64,000 nt of DNA from Haematococcus lacustris (lineage: Eukaryota; Chlorophyta; Chlorophyceae; Chlamydomonadales; Haematococcaceae). Below the pieces are notes generated by a model that ran no database searches, was not told the origin of the DNA, and saw nothing but the letters and a program-made list of their open reading frames with translations. Of the stretch, positions 33,001 through 43,034 are shown piece after piece (the stretch's first letter is position 1; each line of letters starts with the position of its first letter). Location: positions 7,269,153 through 7,333,152 of the forward strand of contig JASKMD010000008.1 in assembly GCA_030144725.1 (NCBI GenBank), written 5' to 3'. Both the position numbers and the translations under genes were made by a program.

Positions 33001-35921
33001 AACATGGCCTCAGATCCTATGGCCAGCCTCTTGCCCCTGACCTCCAACCAAGCCCTGACTGGCCTCTAGCCTCCCTTCCTGTACCCCCTGGTCCTTGCAG
33101 TGCCAAGTCGACTGTTGCCGCCCGGGCCACGCAGCGCCTGAACCCCTCCATCACCATCAACGCACTGCAGAACCGTGTCAGCCCTGACACCGAGGCTGCG
33201 TTCAACGATGCCTTCTGGCAGGGCTTGGATCTGGTGAGGCGCCCTGGGGTGGAGGTCAGGCTGCAGCCCTGAGAGCAGGCAGGTTGGGAGGCAGGCAGGG
33301 TGGACCGCTAGGGAGGGTATGAATCCTTCAGTGCAGCAGGGAGGGGAGAGGAAAAAAGTAGGAGCTCACCGCAATCAGGCCCCCTCACTGGACTGCAATG
33401 AGTGTTGTGGGGAACATGGGAAGCACAGTCAGGTCAATTGATGTGGCCACCACGGTTGAAACCCTCAATCATAGGAGGCCCCAACTTTCAAGCCAATTTG
33501 GCTGGGTCCCCTGTAACTGGGCCGAAAGGGGCAGGGTTCATGGACCAAGCATGCCTATGGGTGGTTGTAAGAAATCCTTCCAAATACCACACATGTGGCA
33601 CATGGCAAGCGATGGCTGGGTCCCCTGTAGCTGGGGCTGAAGGTCCGCTGATACAGTGGGCCCGCACTTCAAACATTCTGGTCACAGGGAAGCTTCAGCG
33701 GCCATCTACGAGCACCAAACATTCCTATGGCCGCCTGTAAATTTCTTCCAATTGACACATGCCAAACTGAAGGCTTCATGCGTCAAGCTTGGCAGGAAAT
33801 AGGCAGTGTGGCAATGTGGCATGTGGCAAGCGATGACGCCTTGCTTGGTACAGAAGCAAGCACAGGCACAAGGGCAATTGCCTGTTCTATTTGGCAACAT
33901 GCTGTCCCACCCCTTGCCGGCTCTAGGCTGGCAAAAGTTTGAAGAGGGGTGGTAGCCGTGCTTGATGGCTTTGAGAGTGTCCCAGCATCAGCCAGGTGTA
34001 AGGCAGTGAGGTGCGAGCTATAGATTCATTGTGTTATCAACAGGGTTGGGACCTTGCTTCCTTTCAAGGGCATGGGCTGGATGGGCTGGCCTGCCCTGCT
34101 CTGCCTCCCTGACCCCTGATCCTTGCCTCTCTGAACCCGGTGTCCTTCTGCTCTCCCGTGTATGTGCGTGTGTGTGCACGTGTCAAGGTGGTGAACGCGT
34201 TGGACAATGTGAATGCCCGGCTGTACGTGGACTCCCGCTGCGTGTACTTTGGCAAGCCTCTGTTGGAGAGTGGCACGCTGGGCCCAAAGTGCAACACACA
34301 GGTGCGGGTAGGGGCAGGGGCAGGGGCGAAGGCGGCGGTGGGGAAGGGTGCCAGGACTTTGGCCCAGCAGTGCTGCAGGGTCATTCCCATGGTTTGTTGC
34401 GCCTGAAGAGGCTAGCATTGCAATTGCGCCCGCTGCTGGTGCTAGTGCTGCCACTGCCGTGGATGCTGCCACGGATTGCCAGTGCTGGCTGTGCTGCCCA
34501 GGTGGTAATTCCACGGCTGACAGAAAACTATGGAGCCAGCCGTGACCCGCCAGAGAAGCAGGCCCCCATGTGCACGTTGCACTCCTTCCCGCACAACATC
34601 GACCACTGCCTGACCTGGGCAAGGTGCGAGAGGGGCTGCCTGCCCGCAACAGGGAGGGCTGTAGCCTGCAAGGCACTACTAGCGTCCTCAGCCTCAACAG
34701 TGGCAATGCCAGCTTACCAGCCGCAACCCAACAGCTGGGAACAGGCGCAAGGGGTGCACTGGTGGCAAAAGATGCACAGCACACCACCCAACATGGTGTG
34801 GTGTGATGTGTGATGTGTGACTACCACAGTGTGCCCGGCAGTGTGACAGGTGGCGGTGTAACTTGACATGGCGCATGTGCAGGAGTGAGTTTGAGGGCCT
34901 GCTGGAGAAGGCCCCCTCAGAAGCCAACGCCTACCTGGCTGACCCAGCAAAGTGAGTGTTGCACAGCACCCCTGCACCCTGGCCGCCATGACATGAGGCA
35001 GTGGGGCCAGACTTCTCTGCGTGCCTGCATGGATCCCTTCACTCTGCGCCATGCGCATGGGGCACAACCATGCTTACAGCCTGACGTGAGTAGACCAGCA
35101 CCTGCCCCCGCGCCCCGCTGCCAGGTACGCTGCAGCAGCCAAGCATGCGGGAGATGCGTCTGCCCGAGAGCAGCTGGAGAAGGTGGTGGCCATGCTGGTC
35201 AGCGACCGGGCTTCATCCTTTGACCAGTGCATCACCTGGGCCCGCACCCGTTTCCAGGACTACTTCCACAACAAAATTGCACAGGTGGGCACTGCTGCTG
35301 CAATGCTAGGCAGGGTACAGCAAGACAGGGCGAAGGGAGGAGAGGCAAGGGGCAAGAGGCTTGGGAGTATGGGCCACAGGCAGGCTGTTCTAGCAGGCCA
35401 GGGTGGTCAAGGGAAGGGAAGGAAGGCCCCAGAGGATAGGGAGGAGGAAGGAGGATGTGAATTGGGTGGTTGAAAGGTTTCCACCTACTTGTGTTGCTAA
35501 GTATTAAAGCTAGCTTTGAGATCGTGAGCTGTGATAGGAAGCAACATGGGGGGCTTTGTTGTTGCTTGCCACGCTGCTCGTGTGATGATGGTCACCGTGA
35601 TTGTGGTTGTGGTGGCGGTGTACGTGCAGCTGACCTACACATTCCCGGAGGACGCCACCACCTCCAGTGGCACCGCTTTCTGGTCTGCACCTAAGCGCTT
35701 CCCCCGTGCCCTGAATTTTGACCCCTCCGACCCCTCTCACGTGGCTTTTGTTCAGGTCAGTAGCCCCAACACCCGCACAAGACGCTGGATCCCACCCCTG
35801 CAGTTGTGAACCGCTCCGGAAACACTTTCAACATAATCTGATGTCACATGATGGCATGGTATGACTTGCCCTGGGACATCGTGGGTTGCTGCTGCTGCTG
35901 CTGCTGCTGCTGCCCTTGCTG

Positions 35922-35954
<33 letters not shown>

Positions 35955-38900
35955 CCAGGCCGGTGCAATCTTGTGGGCCGAGGTGTTTGGCATTCCCCGG
36001 CCTGAATGGGCCTCGGACCCCGCCAAGGTCGCCGCTGCTGCTGCTGCAGTGCCCATCCCAGCCTTTGTGCCCAAGAAGGGCGTGCGAATTGAGACAGACC
36101 CCAAGGTGGGTGGGGCCTGCAGGCTGGAAGCAGGTCATTGCCCCACCACCGCAGCTGGGGCCAGGCCTAGGGCCAGATAGGGCCAAGGCTGGTGCTAGGG
36201 CCATGCCAGCTGGGCCAGGGCTGGTGTAGTCTGCTGTTCTTCATGACCATCACAATCCTGCTCTTGAGGTTGCACCGTAGCTGGCTCTGCGTACCCTGGT
36301 GGTGTGGCTGAGGCGGTGGGGTGTCACAGCCAGCAGGCTTTGCACTGTGTGCAGCCTGGCCGTCAGGTAGGGCTGGCGTCGGGCTAGGGGCTGTGGCTCG
36401 TGCAGGCTAGTGAAGGGGTCACCTGGGGGTTGGTGAAGCGCCTGATGAAGGCTTCTAGACTTTTCTTCAGGATTCGGAGGCTTCAGCAGAGGATGGAGCC
36501 AAGCCTGACGAGGGTGCCTGTTTAGGCAACTGCGGCGCCCAGCTCTTCAGGATGTGTTTGGGTGTCTGCTGCAGGCCAAGACAGAGCCGCCGCCGCCCTC
36601 CATGGACGACGAAGGCGTGATCTCTGGGCTGTTGAGTAAGCTGGAGGAGGCTCTACCAACCATGCAGCAGGGCTACAAGCTGCAAGCCATACAGGCAGGT
36701 GCCTGCTGAGTCACTGGGGCACTGGGTCAGGTAGACACCCGGCAGCGGCAAACACCGCAGACTGCTTGGGGTGGGCAGTGCAGGCAGCGCTTGCAGTGCA
36801 GGCAGTGCAGGCACTGGAAGGGAAGAAACACTGGGATTTTTAGGACAACGGTGGAATGGTGGCAGCTATGTGTGTGTGTTTGTGTGTTTGTGTGCACAGT
36901 TTGAGAAGGATGATGACACCAACTATCACATGGACTTCATTGCGGGTCTGGCTAACATGAGAGCGCGGAACTACTCAGTGCCAGAGGTGAGGGGCCCAGC
37001 CCTAGCCTGCGCCACAGACAGAGCCCTTCTCCTTGTCTGCAGCGCCTCACCCAGAACCTCAGGCAGCAGCCGTCGCCTGATCCTTGCGGAGAGTCCATTT
37101 CCCTGTCCCCTCCAGGAAATGCCATGAATTTCTTCCACTGCTGCCTTGCCATCACTGCACCAGGTGGACAAACTAAAGGCCAAGTTGATTGCCGGCCGCA
37201 TCATCCCCGCCATTGCCACCGCCACCGCTTGCGCCACGGGTGGGTTCCCCTCACAGGCCATGACACCTGACTAGCCAGGACTTGGGTCAGGCCTGACGGC
37301 ACTGGACCTATGGCACAGCTGGGTGTTGCACGGAGTGCCACACTTTAGGCTAGGAACTCTCCTCCCAGCAGGTGGTGTGCTCTGCAACTCTTAGTGTGAC
37401 ACTCAAACTCACACCTCACACTCAACCCCTGGACCTGGGTCCCTGGGCCTGCTGGCACCAGCTGCGTGCACCGCTGCCTCCCCTGCAAAGTTAGCTTCAG
37501 CACGGTCCCCCAAGCCCCAGTCCGCTCCTGCCTATTGCCGTGTCCTGTGTGTGCAGGCCTGGTGTGCCTAGAACTGTACAAGGCCGTGCAGTCCAAGCCC
37601 TTGGAAGCCTACCGCAACACCTTTGCCAACCTGGCGCTGCCCATCATTGCCATGGCAGAGCCCGTGGCACCCAAGACCATCAAGTTCAATGTAGGTGGCA
37701 GGCTCATGAGCAGGTTGGCAGGCAGGCCAGCTCATAGGCACGCAATCAGGCGGGCGGGCACACAGGGGCAGGGTGGCAGGTGGCGGGTGCACAGGCGTGC
37801 CCTGCCATGCGGCGTCGACCCCTCACCTGGCCCGCTGCCCTATGGCCCCAGGACCTGAGCTGGACATTGTGGGACCGCTGGATCCTTGAGGGTGACCTCA
37901 CGGTGCAGCAGGTGAGGGCGAAGGGAAGGGCAGCGCGCGGGCCAGCAAAGGAGGCATGTGGCTGCCGCTCTAGACAGTGCTGCAGACGCTCAGCAGTCTG
38001 TGTGCTAGTGAGAGGAAGGAAGGGTATGCCCTCATGGCCTTGGGATTGCCCTTTGGGTTGAGGGTTGCGGCTCGTGTGTGTGCTCCACCATCAGTCCCCT
38101 TGGCTGTGTGCTTCTTCATGGTGAGCTCGGGCGGCAGGGTGTGCTGTCTGACTGGCTGTGAGGTCCTCATTCCATGCAGTGCAGTTGGTGGTCAGCCATG
38201 TCATGCCAGGCTGACTGAGCCGGTTTGCTGCCCCCTCCCTCGCTGACCCAGGTGCTCGACTGGTTCTCCCAGCGCGCCTTGCGAGCATACAGCATCAGCT
38301 GCGGCGCCGCCCTCATGTACAACGACATCTTCCCAAGGCACAAGGAGCGGCTGGGCAAGAAGATGAGCGAACTGGTGGGTGGGCTGGGCTGGGCTGGGCT
38401 GGGCTGGGCTGGGCTGGGCTGGGCTGGGCTGGGCTGGGCTGGGCTGGGCTGGGCTGGGCTGGGCTGGGCTGGGCTGGGCTGGGCTGGGCTGGGCTGGGCT
38501 GGGCTGGGCTGGGCTGGGCTGGGCTGGGCTGGGCGGAGCTGGGCTAGGCTGGGCTGGGCTGGGCTGGGCTGGGCTGGGCTGGGCTGGGCTGGGCTGGGCT
38601 GGGCTGGGCTGGGCTGGGCTGGGCTGGGCTGGGCTGGGCTGGGCTGGGCTGGGCTGGGCTGGGCTGGGCTGGGCTGGGCTGAGCTGGGCTGGGCTGGGCT
38701 GGGCTGGGCTGGGCTGGGCTGGGCTGGGCTGGGCTGGGCTGGGCTGGGCTGGGCTGGGCTGGGCTGGGCTGGGCTGGGCTGGGCTGGGCTGGGCTGGGCT
38801 GGGCTGGGCTGGGCTGGGCTGGGCTGGGCTGGGCTGGGCTGGGCTGGGCTGGGCTGGGCTGGGCTGGGCTGGGCTGGGCTGGGCTGGGCTGGGCTGGGCT

Positions 38901-40679
38901 GGGCTGGGCTGGGCTGGGCTGGGCTGAGCTGGGCGGGGCGGGGCGGGGCGGGGCGGGGCGGGGCGGGGCGGGGCGGGGCGGGGCGGGGCGGGGCGGGGCG
39001 GGGCGGGGCGGGGCGGGGCGGGGCGGGGCGGGGCGGGGCGGGGCGGGGCGGGGCGGGGCGGGGCGGAGCTGGGCGGAGCTGGGCTGGGCTGGGCTGGGCT
39101 GGGCTGGGCTGGGCTGGGCTGGGCTGGGCTGGGCTGGGCTGGGCTGGGCTGGGCTGGGCTGGGCTGGGCTGGGCTGGGCTGAGCTGGGCTAGGCTGGGCT
39201 GGGCTGGGCTGGGCTGGGCTGGGCTGGGCTGGGCTGGGCTGGGCTGGGCTGGGCTGGGCTGGGCTGGGCTGGGCTGGGCTGGGCTGGGCTGGGCTGGGCT
39301 GGGCTGGGCTGGGCTGGGCTGGGCTGGGCTGGGCTGGGCTGGGCTGGGCTGGGCTGGGCTGGGCTGGGCTGGGCTGGGCTGGGCTGGGCTGGGCTGGGCT
39401 GGGCTGGGCTGGGCTGGGCTGGGCTGGGCTGGGCTGGGCTGGGCTGGGCTGGGCTGGGCTGGGCTGGGCTGGGCTGGGCTGGGCTGGGCTGGGCTGGGCT
39501 GGGCTGGGCTGGGCTGGGCTGGGCTGGGCTGGGCTGGGCTGGGCTGGGCTGGGCTGGGCTGGGCTGGGCTGGGCTGGGCTGGGCTGGGCTGGGCTGGGCT
39601 GGGCTGGGCTGGGCTGGGCTGGGCTGGGCTGGGCTGGGCTGGGCTGGGCTGGGCTGGGCTGGGCTGGGCTGGGCTGGGCTGGGCTGGGCTGGGCTGGGCT
39701 GGGCTGGGCTGGGCTGGGCTGGGCTGGGCTGGGCTGGGCTGGGCTGGGCTGGGCTGGGCTGGGCTGGGCTGGGCTGGGCTGGGCTGGGCTGGGCTGGGCT
39801 GGGCTGGGCTGGGCTGGGCTGGGCTGGGCTGGGCTGGGCTGGGCTGGGCTGGGCTGGGCTGGGCTGGGCTGGGCTGGGCTGGGCTGGGCTGGGCTGGGCT
39901 GGGCTGGGCTGGGCTGGGCTGGAGCTGGGCTGGGCTGGGCTGGGCTGGGCTGGGCTGGGCTGGGCTGGGCTGGGCTGGGCTGGGCTGGGCTGGGCTGGGC
40001 TGGGCTGGGCTGGGCTGGGCTGGGCTGGGCTGGGCTGGGCTGGGCTGGGCTGGGCTGGGCTGGGCTGGGCTGGGCTGGGCTGGGCTGGGCTGGGCTGGGC
40101 GGAGCTGGGCTAGGCTGGGCTGGGCTGGGCTGGGCTGGGCTGGGCTGGGCTGGGCTGGGCTGGGCTGGGCTGGGCTGGGCTGGGCTGGGCTGGGCTGGGC
40201 TAGGCTGGGGGTGTCTTGGTAGCGGCGGCGTTGATAGCTGACAGCAGGCTGGGTGGTGAGGTCGCCAGTAGCACTGCTCATCAAACCACTGCTGCGGAAT
40301 CTGACATGCTGAGCAGGGGAGCCTTGCTGGGTGTGACGGCCCAGTCTTGTTATGGGATGGGTATGACCGCATCTGTACAAGCAAGGGTAGCACTAGCCTG
40401 CCTACCTGCTTGCCCTCCTCTCATATCGGCCCCCCTCAGCATGACATGCGGTTTGTAATTCGCATGGCGCCCCATGCTGATCCCACCATAGCGGCCCACT
40501 CCTTGGCTCCACCACCCCCCCAGCAACCTCCACCCTCCTCTAAACCCGCGGTGCAGGTGGTCAGCGTGGCCAAGCAGCAGGTGCCTGCCTGGCGGTCACA
40601 CTTTGACGTGGTGGTGGCATGTGAGGACGAGGAGGGGGAGGACCTTGATGTGCCCTTGGTGTCCATCAAGTTCAGATGA
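27028..40679 (+). CDS. UBA1: Ubiquitin-activating enzyme E1 (UBA1)
   Basis: 26 exons, 3120 nt, 1039 aa (human UBA1 1058). E1 adenylates the ubiquitin C-terminus with ATP, holds it as a thioester and passes it to E2 enzymes. Visible: start [20 protein letters not shown], inactive adenylation half ([32 protein letters not shown]), FCCH region ([16 protein letters not shown]), four-helix region ([20 protein letters not shown]), active adenylation domain with [18 protein letters not shown] at about 453-470 and [24 protein letters not shown] domain with the catalytic cysteine in PMCT (about residue 615, codon at 34571), [12 protein letters not shown], and the C-terminal ubiquitin-fold domain ending [12 protein letters not shown]. 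An in-frame ATG at 26935 is an alternative start. The last intron is a 2.2-kb repeat. No coding damage. Identity is very secure. Confidence 0.97.
27227..27301 (+). other. UBA1: 75-nt stop-free, in-frame intron in UBA1
   Basis: GTAGGATGC...GCGTGCGCAG. It is a multiple of three and contains no stop, so it would add 25 residues if retained. In E1 enzymes the motif GLGVEI runs directly into AKN, so splicing here restores the conserved text [11 protein letters not shown]; retention would split the first adenylation fold. Confidence 0.85.
35886..35956. repeat. CTG microsatellite in UBA1 intron 18
   Basis: CTG runs broken by two CCCTTGCTG units end at the acceptor CTCCCAG of exon 35959. The repeat occupies the position of the polypyrimidine tract, so repeat length sits directly against a splice acceptor. 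Confidence 0.9.
38381..40209 (+). repeat. 1.8-kb GGGCT pentamer array inside the last UBA1 intron
   Basis: Roughly 365 pentamers. An internal block of pure GGGGC lies at about 38931-39070. Variant motifs GGGCGGAGCTGGGCTAGGCT recur at about 38531 and 40099, and shorter forms near 39066 and 39180, pointing to internal duplication or gene conversion. G-runs are on the transcribed (sense) strand, so the pre-mRNA would carry hundreds of adjacent GGG tracts. The very long GLGWA/PSPAQ ORFs across it are artefacts of a 15-nt frame cycle. Confidence 0.97.
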
Positions 40680-41460
40680 GGACAGACAAGCAGACAGTTG
40701 CGTGATGGAGTAAGGTCTCAGCATTGCTGGCTTCCTTGTGCAGCTAGCCAGCTGGCCAGCGCGGTAAACTATCAATGGTCAGCGCATTGCATGCATAGCA
40801 TGGGCCTTGGCATGCATGGCTCATGCATGGCCCGTAGGCATGCTGCAGTGAATGACTCATGTTCATGTAGCGCTGTGCTGGCCAGTAGCGTTGTTTATTT
40901 ACAAGTAGAATCAGTCGTTGGGGCCTGCCGTTCTACGTTTGCTGCCTTTCGATAACCAAAGATTTGCCCTTGCTCGCTGAGAGCGGTAAGCTGCACGGCC
41001 CGACATTGTTTCTGGAGTGGTGTGTGGACCTGGTCTATGGGCAATCTCACTCAGCTACAATTCGACTTCAGCGTCATTGGTCGGTGACCACAAACCCCAC
41101 ACCGGTGGCACATTCCCTTTTGCGACCACTGAGCATGTCATCAAAACTGACAGCGTAATGTTGCGAGGCTGACGGCCCGCCCATACTACTAGGCCATGTA
41201 TGAACATGTAGGGCGGGGCGGGGCGGCCAGAGCTGCTGCAGCCCATGCCTATGGCCCCATGCCCTTCCCCCTCACCTGCCGACATCCATTCACCGGGCTG
41301 CTGCGCCCCGCCCTCCTGCCCGCCTGCCTACCTGCCTGTATGCCCACCCACCCACTGCCTGTATGCCTCCCCGCTTGGGCGCCTGCCTGCTGCAGGTGGT
41401 ATTGCAGCCCCTGCTGGTGCACCTCACCACCTCCTTGTGTCGTCATCACAGTGACAGCGG
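40680..41460. other. Downstream of UBA1, no gene recognised
   Basis: No protein family, splice pattern or window paralogue is visible. No clear TGTAA was seen close after the UBA1 stop. Confidence 0.4.
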
Positions 41461-41461
41461 G

Positions 41462-42390
41462 TACGTGGCTAAAACGCGGCATAGTTTTGGATACCAGGGG
41501 TAGGTTTTCTGTTAGTTGGGGACACCTGACTTTTTGGCCTTGCTTGTCTAGGGAGGCAAACTGTTCTCTCACTGCTTCAATAAGTGTAGGGGCTCCCCAT
41601 GATAGAGATACAGGGAACTGAGTCATGCCGTCACGTTGATTGCTGCAAACCAAACCGCGTCATCTGACCGTGGGGCGGGGCGGGGCGGGGCGGGGCGGGG
41701 CGGGGCGGGGCGGGGCGGGGCGGGGCGGGGCGGGGCGGGGCGGGGCGGGGCGGGGCGGGGCGGGGCGGGGCGGGGCGGGGCGGGGCGGGGCGGGGCGGGG
41801 CGGGGCGGGGCGGGGCGGGGCGGGGCGGGGCGGGGCGGGGCGGGGCGGGGCGGGGCGGGGCGGGGCGGGGCGGGGCGGGGCGGGGCGGGGCGGGGCGGGG
41901 CGGGGCGGGGCGGGGCGGGGCGGGGCGGGGCGGGGCGGGGCGGGGCGGGGCGGGGCGGGGCGGGGCGGGGCGGGGCGGGGCGGGGCGGGGCGGGGCGGGG
42001 CGGGGCGGGGCGGGGCGGGGCGGGGCGGGGCGGGGCGGGGCGGGGCGGGGCGGGGCGGGGCGGGGCGGGGCGGGGCGGGGCGGGGCGGGGCGGGGCGGGG
42101 CGGGGCGGGGCGGGGCGGGGCGGGGCGGGGCGGGGCGCCATTGCACTCAGCACACTGCACAGTATTCGATGATACTAGTTGATAGCTGACAGAGTTCTCT
42201 ACTCGGGGATGTGAGGCACATAATCAGAAGCCACGTGGCTAAGACGCGGCGTCATTTTGGATACCAGGGGTAGGTTTTCTGTTAGTTGGGGACACCTGAC
42301 TTTTTTCCCTTGTTTGTTTGTCTAACCTGACCTCGAGCACTCCTAGGATCACACCTAGAGAAAACCGGTCTCTCACTGCTTCGTGATAGC
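41462..42390. repeat. Direct duplication flanking a GGGGC array (repeat R, copies 1 and 2)
   Basis: 41462-41590 and 42233-42390 share GTGGCTAA(A/G)ACGCGGC, TTTTGGATACCAGGGGTAGG, TTTTCTGTTAGTTGGGGACA and TCTCACTGCTTC. Copy 2 has an extra ~30 bases. A third, inverted copy lies at 50560-50640. The GGGGC array lies between copies 1 and 2. Confidence 0.8.
41672..42136. repeat. GGGGC pentamer array (about 93 units)
   Basis: 465 bp of perfect GGGGC with no interruption visible. It is the same pentamer that forms an internal block in the UBA1 intron array. ORFs read through it in five frames (GRGGA / PPRPA type) and are artefacts. Confidence 0.98.
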
Positions 42391-42419
42391 GAGACAGGGA
42401 TATGCTTTAACGATCGGTC

Positions 42420-43034
42420 GTGCCGCGAACTTCCTGTTTGCCAGTCTAGACGCTATGCTGTTTTTGCGAGTTGGGCTCGGCCGTCAGCCCAGCGCACCGC
42501 GGCCCACATGCATGGCTGATGCGCGATCGGTTGCAAGTAATGCGCGAAAGGCGCAGCATCGTCGTTATCGCCCCGCAGTAACACCTCTGGGGCGGACGCA
42601 CCTGTAGGGTTCTTCATTTGACACGCAGCGTCACTTGCCCGCACTAGCATTTCTCAGCTGCCCATTGGCTTACACCTCAGCTGCCCATTGGCCAATCTGC
42701 AGCACTTCTAGTAGCGAGAACGAGGCGGCTGATGTCCTTGGCGTGGGCCTTTCAGAAGCTACCAACTACTATGCCCCAGCTGCTGTCGAGAGGTATGACG
42801 TGGATTCACATGGAGAAGGAGGAGGAGGAGGAGGAGGAGGAGGAGGAGGAGGAGGAGGAGGAGGAGGAGGAGGAGGAGGAGGAGGGGATGAATCACAAGT
42901 GGGTGGACAACGTGTTGGGGGCCGTCTCTTGCCTTGGTGTTGCTGTCACTGGCATGTTTGCATGAATCTGGGTTTAGCATGACTCGTGAGGGCAGAGGAG
43001 GATGTGCATTGTGTAGGCATGGTATGAGTGACTT
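42420..43034 (+). repeat. Dispersed repeat X, copy X2
   Basis: Plus-strand counterpart of X1 (12795-13340, inverted). It holds a pure GGA microsatellite at about 42819-42888 where X1 has only a short one. It ends at GAGTGACTTGGCAG, where the 3' end of the Fanzor-like element F2 begins; X1 continues past this point into different sequence. Confidence 0.7.

Larger units (their letters stand above)
27028..40679 (+). other. UBA1: UBA1 exon map
   Basis: Exons: 27028-27226, 27302-27519, 27596-27752, 27869-27960, 28661-28744, 29423-29517, 30228-30345, 30843-30911, 31164-31339, 31781-31858, 32195-32300, 32657-32790, 33101-33233, 34188-34301, 34502-34623, 34883-34951, 35125-35284, 35630-35755, 35959-36105, 36575-36694, 36900-36986, 37164-37239, 37557-37690, 37852-37911, 38252-38374, 40557-40679. 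Phases agree throughout. The intron 36695-36899 fits only as GC-AG (donor GCAGGT). A possible extra acidic micro-exon near 36471-36512 ([14 protein letters not shown]) lacks a phase-compatible GT donor and is left out. Confidence 0.85.

Noticed and set aside
36471..36512. Possible UBA1 micro-exon [14 protein letters not shown]
   Set aside because: Good acceptor and plausible acidic linker, but no phase-compatible GT donor follows; left out pending transcript data.
38167..40393. Very long ORFs (over 650 codons) on both strands across the UBA1 last intron
   Set aside because: They are translations of the GGGCT/AGCCC pentamer array, which is open in several frames; the flanking UBA1 exons splice cleanly around it.
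41623..42182. 170-180 codon ORFs of GRGGA/PPRPA type
   Set aside because: Produced by the perfect GGGGC array; no start context, splice logic or non-repeat portion.
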